From contig CATKHK010000004.1 of the NCBI GenBank assembly GCA_949751835.1, forward strand, positions 1 to 64,000: a DNA stretch of 64,000 bases, written 5' to 3'. Below the pieces are notes generated by a model. It did no database searches, was not told the origin of the DNA, and saw nothing but the letters and a program-made list of their open reading frames with translations. The stretch is from Blepharisma japonicum. Its lineage: Eukaryota > Ciliophora > Heterotrichea > Heterotrichida > Blepharismidae. Positions within the stretch are counted from its first letter, which is position 1; each line of letters begins with the position of its first letter. Both the position numbers and the translations under genes were made by a program. Below, piece by piece: positions 11,501 to 20,804 of the stretch.

Positions 11501-12575
11501 AAAGAAATTTCTGAATGGTAAAAATGGAGTGAAAAAAGAGTTGTCTCTTCTGGCGATTGATGTAAGTTTAGATGAAATTTATAACACAAAAACCAATTAT
11601 AACCCTCAAGAAGAGCTAAGCTTTGTAAGGACTTTTGAGCTGAGAAATTATGGTAATTATCCTGTTGAAATTTCAGAAATCCTTTTGGCAGGCCAAGATT
11701 GTAAATCAAGCGGGATTGAAATTAGAAATTGTGAGGAGAATTTTATTTTAGATGCAAATGAATGAGTTGATATAGAAATAGCATATACCCCTTCATTTAA
11801 TGAAATTTCTACGTTGTTGCCTTTATGAATTGTCACTGCAAATGATATCTTTATGATCCCAGTTGAAGCAAAAATTCCAGAAGGATTAGAATATAACTTT
11901 ATTTTATCTCTAAAAGTAAGACATTTAGCGAAAGAGTGTCTCTTTTTCCTACTCGCGCTATTTGGTGGCCTCTGCTTTTTAATTCTAAGAATAACTGTCG
12001 ACTATAAAAAAGCAAGATTATGCTGGAATTTGCGGTCCAGCAAAGACAATTTTGGTGCTACTTTAAGACGATATGAAATATTCCAAAGATACAATTCGCC
12101 GCAATTTGTTTCGAAAGCTGAGCTAGCAGAAACGAAAGAAGAAAATTCGCCGCCTCCTCAGCCTCCAATTCTAAGCACAGAAGAAGAAATTACTGAGAAA
12201 ATTGAGCAGCCAATAAAAAGAAAAAAAGTTAGAGCCAAGAAATTCCCTTCAACAATTGTTCAAAATTTCGACGATTTATCATTGCAAGCAAAAATCAGCA
12301 AAGCGCAGGTTTCTTTGCCGCAGATAATAGCGACAAACCACCTTCTAAATAAAAAAATCAAGAGGCACAAGTCAGCAGAGCCTGAAGAGCATGAAGAGCC
12401 AGCACCAACACCTAAAGACACTAAAGCAAACCAAAGTGCTGATGAAGAGGATTTCTTTATTGATTCATATAAAATGAACAATGAGCTTTTTTCTGGCAGT
12501 GGAGGATGGGGAGGCTTAATTGATTTCCAAAACGATTGCGAGCAAGAAACAGAGCCAGAAAATAGTAATCCTTAA
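8598..12575 (+). CDS. TMEM131: TMEM131-like secretory-pathway membrane protein
   Basis: 1325 aa, ATG to TAA, with in-frame TGA (Trp) at 11130, 11763 and 11826. An N-terminal signal peptide or anchor (MMVFLSIFIFLIYRINSEA) precedes a PapD-like domain of the TMEM131 family (LDFNPKILDFGSTQLY, then MTIQIIYLPITLGTHNTLMIF, about residues 70-180). Further Ig/PapD-like beta modules with repeated LSFGI, LEFGPALIG-type strands follow. One transmembrane helix lies at about 1114-1132 (CLFFLLALFGGLCFLILRI), then a cytoplasmic tail of about 190 aa rich in Pro, Glu and Lys. Metazoan TMEM131 helps move large secretory cargo such as procollagen through binding TRAPP via its tail. A ciliate has no collagen, so cargo is unknown. 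The family call rests on domain order and the N-terminal domain. Confidence 0.8.
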
Positions 12576-12709
12576 AATCTTTATTTAGTGGCATTAATAT
12601 TATTCTAATTTATATTAATTAACGCAGCAAAGCAAACCATTAAGCTCAATTGCTGCTTATTTGATAAAATAATAATTAAAGGGCAAACCTCAGCTTGCTC
12701 CATGCTATC

Positions 12710-12723
12710 CGTTTTCCAATATA
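12710..12723 (+). promoter_or_regulatory. Shared start-proximal motif CGTTTTCCAATATA
   Basis: The motif begins 18 nt upstream of the ATG of the acidic secreted protein gene. Near-identical copies lie at the same distance from two other small secreted-protein genes (14370 and 16067, the latter on the minus strand). It may be a core promoter or transcription-start element; function is inferred. Confidence 0.55.
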
Positions 12724-12727
12724 ATTA

Positions 12728-13087
12728 ATGACACTCAAGATTATATTAAGCCTAGCTCTTATTTTCATTATTTCCTCTGCATTTAAGCATGATACTTTAA
12801 AACAAGAAGTAAGCACAAAACCTATGCCTTTATTTCTATCACAAAGCTCAACTGAAAACACAGAAGTTGAAGCTACACCGAGCACTTTTTTTAGCGAAGT
12901 TTATGATGATTGGGATGAAGATTTTGAATGGGATGAAGATGATTACTTATTAGATAACTTGATTGATTTTGCAATAGATTTTATTGATGATAAAATCGAT
13001 GATTATAAAGAAAATCAAATGGAAGATGAGCTCGAAGAATATGAAGAAGATCAACAAGAAGAAGAAGAAGGGCAAGAGGAACAATAA
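12728..13087 (+). CDS. Small secreted acidic protein
   Basis: 119 aa, ATG to TAA. A signal peptide (MTLKIILSLALIFIISSA) is followed by a short linker and a strongly acidic C-terminal half made almost wholly of Asp and Glu (DDWDEDFEWDEDDY, then EEYEEDQQEEEEG). The first residues (MTLKIIL) resemble those of the proteins at 14387 (MAFKIIL) and 15833 (MALKVLF), and the upstream motif is shared, so the three look like a small family by origin despite different mature parts. Possible roles include Ca2+-binding filler of secretory granules (extrusomes, pigment granules); this is inference. Confidence 0.75.
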   Translation: MTLKIILSLALIFIISSAFKHDTLKQEVSTKPMPLFLSQSSTENTEVEATPSTFFSEVYDDWDEDFEWDEDDYLLDNLIDFAIDFIDDKIDDYKENQMEDELEEYEEDQQEEEEGQEEQ

Positions 13088-14386
13088 ATTGACTTTTAAT
13101 ATAATAAATCATTATGAATGAGATAATTTCGATAATCAGATTTAAATTTAATTTTAATTTTAATTTTAATAGCATGCGAAATAAGCTGAGCTATATTAAT
13201 CATTGAATATATTATCATAGCATGATGCTCTTCCATTTCTTATATAAATAAATTGCTAATTAGCTCTATTAAAACAAATTATAAGCATGAAATAATTTTT
13301 TAATTTTAAAAACGTAAATAAAAGGCATTCTCTTTTGATTTTAAAATAAACTTGGATTTTATTTTGTTTTTGAATGATCTTTGGAAACACTAAAATGAAA
13401 TTATTTGCATATTTCAAGCTGTTACAAAAATTGGTTTTTTACTTTAGAAGCAATATGAAAATTTAAAAAGAAATCCCAAATGGGTTTAATCGAGCATAAA
13501 CACATTAAAGACTCATTGCAGATATTTCTTCAAAGATCCCAAAGTATTGAGATTACACAAATACCATGCCGAATATAAATCTAAAGCATTGAAGAATTAA
13601 TAGCTTTCCTTCTGTATGGAAAACTGCAAGAAATAGGGTTTCAAATTATCTCTTATTTAGTGTTTTAAATCACAAAAACTTTAATATTAGTGATAAACAA
13701 GTTGTAAATATCATGAAGGAAATGCTTTAGACATTAAATCGATGAAACCTAAAAATGTCGGTTTAATTCAAAATACCTGAAAATTATGATATGCTGTCTA
13801 AGCTAGTCCGCTTCAATAATTTTATTTGTATTTCAAGGCAACTAATAGCGTTATCAATAAGCCAAGAAAATATTTATTCCAAATCTAACAGTTCGGTTAT
13901 AAAGAAATTGATTTATTTTCTTTCAAATTAAAGATATATCTGTCAATAAATTTAAGTTTCTTAAATAGCTCAAATGCTAGCAGCTTTTGAATTCAAAGTG
14001 TATTTGTGCTGCAATTCGAAATAATGCCACTCTTCCATCTTAATTCAATTTTTTTAATGCGTTATTCTATATCAGTTTAAAATTTTAGGGATAATAATTC
14101 AAAAATCTGAGATAATTAAATAAAATCAACCTGTGTCCCTAAGAGCTTATGCTGGTTTATCCTCTCTAGCCTTCATTATTATAGCAGAAAATTTAGGTAA
14201 AAATGATAATTAGTGTCGATAGAGGGTAGGAAGCTCATTGCCTAATGTTGCATCGTAATATCTATTTATTGAGCTTTCCTCAATGCATTTAACCTTATAT
14301 TAAAGCTTAATATACAAATCTGGATAAATTGTCTTCTATTATTTTCAACCATGATAAATTTTTGAGATGCGTTTTCCAATATAATA
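13088..14386. other. Long AT-rich spacer
   Basis: About 1.3 kb. Stops are frequent in all frames even with TGA as Trp. A short T/A-rich tandem (ttttaattttaattttaa) sits near 13145. No gene, RNA or repeat family recognised apart from the motif at 14370. Confidence 0.6.
14370..14383 (+). promoter_or_regulatory. Shared start-proximal motif CGTTTTCCAATATA
   Basis: Identical over 14 bases to the copy at 12710 and starting 17 nt upstream of the ATG at 14387. The intervening bases (AT-rich) differ little among the copies. Confidence 0.55.
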
Positions 14387-15295
14387 ATGGCATTCAAAAT
14401 TATTCTTTTAGCTGCTTTCATTCTTGCAATTGCTACTTGCATCAAGCAAACCAATGAGCAAAACTCAATCCAAGGTAGCAAGAGACTATTCTCTGGGTTT
14501 TTGGAACTTGTAAATTCTGGAATGGGACCTGGAAATTCGTCATCTGGATCAGCTGGATTATCATCTAGCTCATCTGGAAACACATCATCTGGATCTTCTG
14601 GGAGCACTTCATCTGGGTCTTCTGGGAGCATTTCATCTGGATCTTCTGGAAGCACTTCATCTGGATCTTCTGGAAGTACTTCATCTGGATCTTCTACAAG
14701 CAGTTCATCTGGATCTTCAGGAAGCAGTTCATCTGGATCTTCTCAGAGCAGTTCATCTGGATCTTCTGGAAGCACTTCAACTGGATCTTCTCTAAGCACT
14801 TCATCTGGATCTTCTGGAAGCACTTCATCTGGATCTTCAGGAAACAATTCATCTGGATCTTCTCAAAACACTTCATCTGGATCTTCTGGAAGCACTTCAA
14901 CTGGATCTTCTCTAAGCACTTCATCTGGATCTGCTGGAAGCACTTCAACTGGATCTTCAGAAAACAGTTCATCTGGACAATCAGGCAGCTCCTCATCGTC
15001 CAAATCATCAGAAGGAGAACATGAAGAAGAAGGAGAGAATGAAGGAGAAGGAGAGCATGAAGAAGAAGGAGAACATGACGAAGAAGAAGAAGAAGAAGGA
15101 GAACATGAAGAAGAAGGAGAACATGAAGAAGAAGGAGAACATGAAGAAGAAGGAGAACACGAAGAAGAAGGAGAACATGAAGAAGAAGGAGAACATGAAG
15201 AAGAAGGAGAACATGAAGAAGAAGGAGAACATGAAGAAGAAGGAGAACATGAAGAAGAAGGAGAGCATGAAGAAGAGGAAGTTTTAGCAAATTAA
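14387..15295 (+). CDS. Secreted Gly/Ser-rich and Glu/His-repeat protein
   Basis: 302 aa, ATG to TAA. Signal peptide MAFKIILLAAFILAIATC, a short unique segment to about residue 48, then about 155 residues of GSSGS/TSSGS repeats. These have an underlying 30-nt DNA periodicity (tcatctggatcttctggaag) with variable third units. The C-terminal third is a near-perfect tandem array of GEHEEE (18-nt unit), about 15 copies, ending EVLAN. The acidic, His-containing repeat could bind metal or calcium and condense in a secretory granule; the Ser/Gly part suggests an extended, possibly glycosylated, chain. Long open frames on the other strand and frames here are shadows of the repeat. Confidence 0.8.
   Translation: MAFKIILLAAFILAIATCIKQTNEQNSIQGSKRLFSGFLELVNSGMGPGNSSSGSAGLSSSSSGNTSSGSSGSTSSGSSGSISSGSSGSTSSGSSGSTSSGSSTSSSSGSSGSSSSGSSQSSSSGSSGSTSTGSSLSTSSGSSGSTSSGSSGNNSSGSSQNTSSGSSGSTSTGSSLSTSSGSAGSTSTGSSENSSSGQSGSSSSSKSSEGEHEEEGENEGEGEHEEEGEHDEEEEEEGEHEEEGEHEEEGEHEEEGEHEEEGEHEEEGEHEEEGEHEEEGEHEEEGEHEEEGEHEEEEVLAN
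14541..14990 (+). repeat. Ser/Gly coding tandem repeat
   Basis: Degenerate tandem units around tcatctggatcttctgg, encoding GSSGS and variants (TSSGS, SSSGS, NSSGS, TSTGS). The order of variants repeats at a longer scale (the block from about 14755 recurs near 14877), pointing to duplication of multi-unit blocks. Confidence 0.8.
15015..15282 (+). repeat. 18-nt tandem repeat encoding GEHEEE
   Basis: Tandem copies of gaacatgaagaagaagga, nearly identical over the last ten units and diverged at both edges, consistent with recent expansion by slippage. Confidence 0.85.
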
Positions 15296-15832
15296 AGCTT
15301 TATAACAATATTATATTACAACGTCTCTGCATAAGAAATCATCATAAAATGACTCAAACTTGTTAAATGAGAAACTATTTCTTTTTTAAAAAAAGGATCT
15401 TTTGTTAACGATTACTGAAAACGTTAAAATATAGATAATTTTTAATAAATGCATAACGAAAGCTTCTAAATACTCTAATATAGTTGTACTATTCAATTTA
15501 AAATACAGGGCACTTCATATTATTATTCCCGATATCTATAATTGAAATTTTTATTTCTGGATAGGAATTTTTTTATTATTATTAATAATATAAACGCTCC
15601 ATTTAGGCTTGTTTTTTTATTCAAATATTAAGACAATTAAGTGCCTTATTTCCAATTATAAATTAAAAGTATTCTACAGGTGAGTCGCTATTTAATTCAA
15701 TTATAGTAAGAGAATTTTCAACTATATAAATGGGCATATTTGGCTTCTCAACAAAAATAATTTCAATTAGAGTAGAATTTGAAAATAGATCAAATTAAAA
15801 ATCAATTTTATTAATTGCTCTGTATCATTTTG
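15296..15832. other. Convergent intergenic spacer
   Basis: 537 bp between two convergent genes. AT-rich, no open frames of note. Confidence 0.6.
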
Positions 15833-16048
15833 CTATGAATCAGTTTCATCAGCTGGCCCAGTACCGCTCGGATTTAGATTGGTTGAGCCATGAAATAGAT
15901 CTGTCTTTAAATTTAACTCTGCTGCTGAGGCTAGAAACATTGGAAAATCAGTTTTAATCTCTTCTAGCGCAGTTAGCTTTTCATTGTTCTGGACATTGAT
16001 TGAGAGTGCTAGCAAAAGGCCTGCGATAAATAAAACCTTGAGTGCCAT
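15833..16048 (-). CDS. Small secreted protein of the shared-motif family
   Basis: 71 aa on the minus strand, ATG 16048 to TAG. Signal peptide MALKVLFIAGLLLALSINV, then a short mature part (FPMFLASAAELNLKTDLFHG, ending GPADETDS) without the acidic or repeat extensions of its relatives at 12728 and 14387. The start is supported by the shared motif 19 nt upstream. Function unknown. Confidence 0.65.
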   Translation of the reverse strand: MALKVLFIAGLLLALSINVQNNEKLTALEEIKTDFPMFLASAAELNLKTDLFHGSTNLNPSGTGPADETDS

Positions 16049-16052
16049 TTAT

Positions 16053-16067
16053 TATTATTGGAAAACG
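16053..16067 (-). promoter_or_regulatory. Shared start-proximal motif CGTTTTCCAATAATA (minus strand)
   Basis: Third copy of the motif, on the minus strand, beginning 19 nt upstream of the ATG at 16048. It differs from the other two copies by an inserted base in the AT tail. Confidence 0.55.
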
Positions 16068-16277
16068 CATAAAAATCAAGATAAAATCTTGCAGCTTTGC
16101 TTTGAATTTTGTCTTCTTCAAAAAATTTTCTTTCCAAAATTGATTTAATGAGTTACTGCAATATCCTTAATTTAAAGGTGATTTATAAGCTAAATTCTTA
16201 GAAATCTCTATCTACATGAAAATATCTTTCTCAATCTTAAATTAAATTATATTTAATTAACATAGGAAAAATATAAA

Positions 16278-17093
16278 CTATGCATCCTTGCATTTAATAG
16301 CAACTAATTCTCTGCTTAAAGATCTCTGTCTTTTAGTTAAATCAGCTAAATAACTGCTGCTCTTTTGGGCAAATTTAGGATTACTGCAGATCAAAGGCTC
16401 AAATATATTATTTGAAGGCCTTCTATTTTTAGTTGATCTTGAGTGCTTTTCAGTGGGGATTTCTGAAAACTTGAACTCTTTTATAGAGTATTTCTTCTGA
16501 GGCAGCACTAAGAATTTTTTGTTTTTGTTTTTTTGGCTCAAGTAGTTATATCAAGCTTTTGCAAAATTATTCGGATTCTCAATTTTCGGAGTTTCATCAT
16601 TTTCTGTCTGATAAGAACTTTCAAAAAGAAAAGTTTTCTTAGAGCTTGTTGCTGGTCTTTTTCAGTTGGAATTTTCATTCGAATCTCTATGCTTGCTTAG
16701 GATAATAGAGTTTTCTGAAAATTCTTGGAAATTGTTTATTTCGACTTTGACTGGATGGAATAATGCTTTGGATTTTGGGCGCTTGTATTTATTTCTTATA
16801 TCAATTTGAGGAAGCTCTTCATCGTTAGCTTGAAAAGTCTGAGAAGCTTGAGAAACAGTTTCAGGAATTGGAGATAAGCTTTTTGAGTTCGTGTGAATAA
16901 ATGTCGAGTTACTGCATAATTGTTCACTTTTAGGGGAAATTTCTGGGAGATTAATGCTTAGCTGCCTTTTATTTGCATCGCTAAACAAATTTATACGTTT
17001 GATCATTTTGTAATTAGACTGCGAAAAGCCTTTATTGTTGCATGGACTTGATACAGGTCTTGAATTTGCATCTTTATAAATTGGCGAAGTCAT
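16278..17093 (-). CDS. Unrecognised basic, Ser/Lys-rich protein
   Basis: 271 aa, ATG 17093 to TAG 16278-16280, read through two in-frame TGA (Trp) codons. The protein is polar and probably largely disordered (SPKSEQLCSNSTFIHTNSKS; KHSRSTKNRRPSNNIF), with many Ser-Pro and Lys/Arg patches suited to phosphorylation or binding. No domain, signal peptide or membrane segment seen. Confidence 0.6.
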
Positions 17094-17297
17094 TTTCTCA
17101 ACTTTATAGGCATTTTAAATTTTATATGTTTTCAGCTCTATTAAGCTCATTTAACTAACTTTTACTTAGCGTTTAACTGCCCTTGAATTTTTTTTAAATT
17201 GCATTAAAAAAATATTTTACTATGTTAAAGCTATTAAAATGCTAAATTTCTGATAAAATAGCTTAAACTGAAATCAATAGTGTAAAAAAATTTGTAA

Positions 17298-18665
17298 ATG
17301 GAAAAATCTATGTGTTTGTTTCTGATGCTTGCTATTTTTGCGTGCTTTTGCAAAGCAGATCAATTTGCAGATGATCTAAATGATCTTGGAAATATAGATT
17401 TAAAAAATGAAAACTTAACTGGGCCATCTGTTCAAGATGAAGTCGGTAATTCTACACTATCAGAAAAGGAGCTTTCCCAAAAAGAGGAAGATTTTGAAGC
17501 AGTTGAAGGATCAATTAAGCAGGATCAGCCAAAATATGAGAGTAAGGATAAAGAGGAAAGCAATAATCCAAAAGAAGACAGCTCATATTTTGAAAATCCA
17601 GAACATAAGGTTAGTGAAACTGATAAATCTAGGACTGAACACCTTATATCACCTCAAAATTATGAGAATAAAGAGGATGATCCAGACGATGGGTTAGATT
17701 TTGATGAAATGTTTGATTGGGGGTCAGGGAAAATAAATGATGAAGAAGAGGATTATAGTGATTATAAAGATGATAAAGAAATCGAAGAAGGTCTTGAGGA
17801 CTATAAGGCAGAAGATGGGGAAGGAGGTGATCTTGAGGAAGATCAAGAGGAGGAAAATGAAGTAGATAATAAAGAAGAAGAGAGTGAAAATACAGACAAA
17901 GATGGCTCAAAAGAGGAGGACACTAATAGTGAAGATATCGAAAAAGACAAAAATGATGGCAATATACCAGGAGAGAGCTCAAAAGATGGTGATGTAGAAG
18001 TGGAAATTGAAGTTGAGGAAGAAACAAATGCAGGCGAAACTCCAGACCCAAAAGAGAGTGAGCATAAATCTGATGAAGAAGAAACAAATACTAGCGAATC
18101 CCTAGATCCAAAAGACAAAACCAAGGAGAGTGAGGATAAATCTGATGAAGAAGAATCAAATACTAGCGAAGGCCCAGATCCAAAAGATAAAACTGAGGAG
18201 AGTGAGGACAAAGCTGATGAAGAAGATATAAATTCAAATGAAGATGCAGATACACATAAAGAAGAAAATAATAAAAGCTATACAGAAAGTAAGGATGAAG
18301 AAAAATCAAATCCTGAAACAAACTCAGAAAATTCTGATTCTGATGAAGTAAAAGAAAGCTCTTCTTCTACCCCACCTCCTTCCGAGTCTTCTGACAAAGA
18401 CAGCAAAAACTCCAATGACGACAGCCCAAGCTCCCCCAAATTCCCAAAAGAAGGTGAAGAAATCCTCAAAACTGTAGACACAAACACTTTTTCTTCAACG
18501 GAAGATCAAATTTCCAACATCATTTCCGTCATTGTCATTTTCGGAGTTTTTCTATCTCTTTTTACAATTTACTATGTTTTCATCCGCCGCAAAAAGCCAA
18601 AGCAGTACCATATGCGTGAACTGAGGACTTTTGCTACCAACAGTAAAAATTATACTAAAGTTTAA
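17298..18665 (+). CDS. Acidic single-pass membrane protein
   Basis: 455 aa, ATG to TAA. Signal peptide MEKSMCLFLMLAIFACFCKA, then about 370 residues dominated by Glu, Asp, Ser and Lys, with an imperfect tandem block of about 30 aa (DPKDKTKESEDKSDEEESNT and relatives, residues about 250-320). A single transmembrane helix (ISVIVIFGVFLSLFTIYYVFI) is followed by a short basic tail (RRKKPKQYHMRELRTF). Topology is type I with a very acidic lumenal or external domain. Such proteins can bind calcium or act as granule-membrane proteins; no specific family recognised. Only 12 nt separate its stop from the next ATG. Confidence 0.75.
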   Translation: MEKSMCLFLMLAIFACFCKADQFADDLNDLGNIDLKNENLTGPSVQDEVGNSTLSEKELSQKEEDFEAVEGSIKQDQPKYESKDKEESNNPKEDSSYFENPEHKVSETDKSRTEHLISPQNYENKEDDPDDGLDFDEMFDWGSGKINDEEEDYSDYKDDKEIEEGLEDYKAEDGEGGDLEEDQEEENEVDNKEEESENTDKDGSKEEDTNSEDIEKDKNDGNIPGESSKDGDVEVEIEVEEETNAGETPDPKESEHKSDEEETNTSESLDPKDKTKESEDKSDEEESNTSEGPDPKDKTEESEDKADEEDINSNEDADTHKEENNKSYTESKDEEKSNPETNSENSDSDEVKESSSSTPPPSESSDKDSKNSNDDSPSSPKFPKEGEEILKTVDTNTFSSTEDQISNIISVIVIFGVFLSLFTIYYVFIRRKKPKQYHMRELRTFATNSKNYTKV

Positions 18666-18677
18666 TCTTCAATTAAT

Positions 18678-19889
18678 ATGGACAAGTTCATTCAACTCAA
18701 AGTCTACGCAGGCGAGGCCAATGATCTAAGCAGCATTGTCGAAATCAATGACACCACTTCTGCTGAAGACATTTTGACTAAGGTTGCCCCTAAGCTCTTG
18801 CATATAAGTGTTGACCGACTCCAAGAATATGCATTATTTATTGTAATGAGTTCAGAAACTCCATTAAAAGAAAGAATGCTAGCTCCATTTGAATGTCCTT
18901 ACCAAATTCTGGTATTTTTTATATAGCAAAGAACCCAGCCAAGCCAAAAATACTACCACGTTGTCAAAAGCAGCCAAATTTCGCCAAGTTTGGTTGATGA
19001 TAATGTTTCAGTCATGGAAGCTATAAAAGATGAAGAAATTATTAGAGAAGGAGGGTTGAAAAAATATACAGGAACTAAATGGAAAGACAGGTACTTTATA
19101 TTGGACTCTAAATGCATTTATTACGGAAAGAGCAAAAAGACGCTAGCCAAAGCATTTTCAAGGATTGACTTAGAAGCTGTTTCAGTCACCGTAAGCCACA
19201 GTTAGGATGTGGAGGAATCAAGATTTGGAAAGTACTGCTTTCAGCTTGTAACCCCACACAAAGTGTATGTTCTGAAAGGAAACAACACAGAAAACAAACA
19301 AAAATGAATGCAAAGCATATCTAAACAATGCAGCATCACATCAGAAAACAAAGCATTTGAAGAGCTAAATGAAAAAATAAGGAAAGCTGAAATGCTGAGA
19401 GCCGCCAAAGATGAAAAATTGGTGTCAGACTGTCAAGAACTTCAAAACTTGGTCAGCTTTACTGAAGGCATGAAGATGCTGGCGCCATTAATCCCTGATA
19501 AAACATTAAGAGACTGCATGGTAGAAATTTCTGAGTATAGAGCCAATGTTGAAAGTAAGCCTGCACAAGCTTTGATTAAGGGAGGCGAACTGCTGGATTT
19601 TCTTGAAGAGCTTGGAGAAGACGAAGGATATCTAAATAAGCATGAAATTGAAGAAAAAAGATCTTTGCTTTTTGATTGGAAAAATGCAAGATCAATCGGA
19701 AATGCTAGAAATAGCCTGAATCATGAACTTTTTGATGATGTTTTCAGAAGATGTACAGAAGTTGTAAAGGAAAAATATTTTGATGATATCAAAAAAAGTG
19801 TGGAGTTTCAAGCAAGACTTTGCAGGCTGCCTGCAAGGATTTGGCAGAACAGAGTTAGATCGAAAAGGATAGGACAGATTTTTAATTAG
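18678..19889 (+). CDS. RA-like and PH-domain protein (two 15-nt introns)
   Basis: 393 aa after removing introns 18912-18926 (gtattttttatatag) and 19191-19205 (gtaagccacagttag); stop TAG. Residues about 3-95 resemble a Ras-association or FERM-F1-type ubiquitin fold (FIQLKVYAGEANDLSSIVEI, then a YHVVKS end). A PH domain follows at about 117-207 (GGLKKYTGTKWKDRYFILDS; FGKYCFQLVTPHKVYVLKG; ENKQKWMQSI, where the Trp is TGA). Both introns fall inside or just before the PH domain, and splicing is required to complete it. The helical C-terminal half is unrecognised. RA-PH pairs act at membranes downstream of small GTPases and phosphoinositides (as in the Grb7/RIAM families); orthology to either is not claimed. 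The next gene is convergent, with 22 nt between stops. Confidence 0.8.
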
Positions 19890-19911
19890 ATTGTGACTAA
19901 TGAATTATTAG

Positions 19912-20718
19912 TTAATCTTTCTTTATGTCATCTTTTTTTAATATCCTTGGCAGCAAAATAATTAAAATTCCGAAAAGCCCTAAGCAAAAATACCCAAAAG
20001 CTATCCCAGGCCAGTTTTTATTATGAACTGGGTCTTTTGGTCTATACGCATCCTTGCAAGCCTCTTCACATCTGCGTAATAATTACGTTTTGCACGTGCA
20101 AGGCTTTACTGAAAATCCATACAAATTGGTCGCATTCGAATCACAGCTCGCGAAGTTTAAATCCAAACTTTCAGGCTTTTCCTCAATCACAAATTCAATT
20201 AGCGTGGACAGTAAACTAGCAGAATTTTCTCCATGGAATTTCATGAACGTTTCTAACGAGTATGTTCCAGGGATATGATAATTCCTATGGCAGCTTTTAC
20301 AAGAATCATGCAAAGAATGAACCAAAGTCGGTGTTATAAAAGCCGTGTAGTTTACATTTCCATCCGCATTTATATCCGAAAGTTTGGGCTTAAGAAATTC
20401 AGACTGATTTGGAGAACTTGTGAGTCAGCATCAAAGTCGTTTAATATTGGCAGCACAGATATCACAGCCTCTAGCTGAGTTTCCCCAGGTTCTATCAATC
20501 ATGTAGTGCAGTTTTTCAAGTTTCATATTCATTTCATCAGACATGCAAGATTCTTTGCCCTTAAATTCCGGACACGACATTGCTGCAAATTTTTTGTGTG
20601 AAGGTTTTGAGTATTCTGTGTCTATTTTGCAAGCGTCGTTTTCACAAGAAATAGCCGAGTTTAAGCATAGAGAATGTGTGAGATATATGAGATTTACAAG
20701 GTAGAACCAAAGTTTCAT
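19912..20718 (-). CDS. NPC1 N-terminal-domain protein with one membrane segment
   Basis: 263 aa, ATG 20718 to TAA 19912-19914, with TGA as Trp twice in RLWCWL and one 15-nt intron (20072-20086, gtaattattacgcag on the coding strand). After a signal peptide comes a Cys-rich domain matching the sterol-binding N-terminal domain of Niemann-Pick C1: CPEF near residue 50, CDICAANIKRLWCWLTSSPNQSEF (NPC1: FYNLLNLFCELTCSPxQSxF) and, at the end, CDSNATNLYGF then KPCTCKTCEEACK (NPC1: CSCQDCxxxC). A single transmembrane helix (AFGYFCLGLFGILIILLP) and a short basic tail end the protein. Full NPC1 proteins have over 1100 residues, 13 membrane helices and a sterol-sensing domain, all absent here. It probably binds sterol or a related lipid in an acidic compartment; ligand is inferred. 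Confidence 0.75.
20072..20086 (-). other. 15-nt intron ending in CAG
   Basis: Coding-strand sequence gtaattattacgcag. Removal joins the NPC1-type CxCxxC motif to the second half of the Cys-rich end and to the transmembrane helix in one frame; without it the frame ends at TAA inside the intron. The other seven introns in the window end in TAG. Confidence 0.7.
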
Positions 20719-20804
20719 ATTGATTATTAATGACGTTGCAATTAAGAATGGAGAGAAATAACACAGTTGGATGATAATAATGGCTGATAAAGAAATTTAT
20801 TTAA

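Noticed and set aside
14694-15290. Long minus-strand and alternate-frame open stretches over the GSS/GEHEEE repeats
   Set aside because: They are shadows of the tandem repeat in other frames; composition is simple Leu/His or Phe/Met runs, and the plus-strand frame has the signal peptide and shared start motif.
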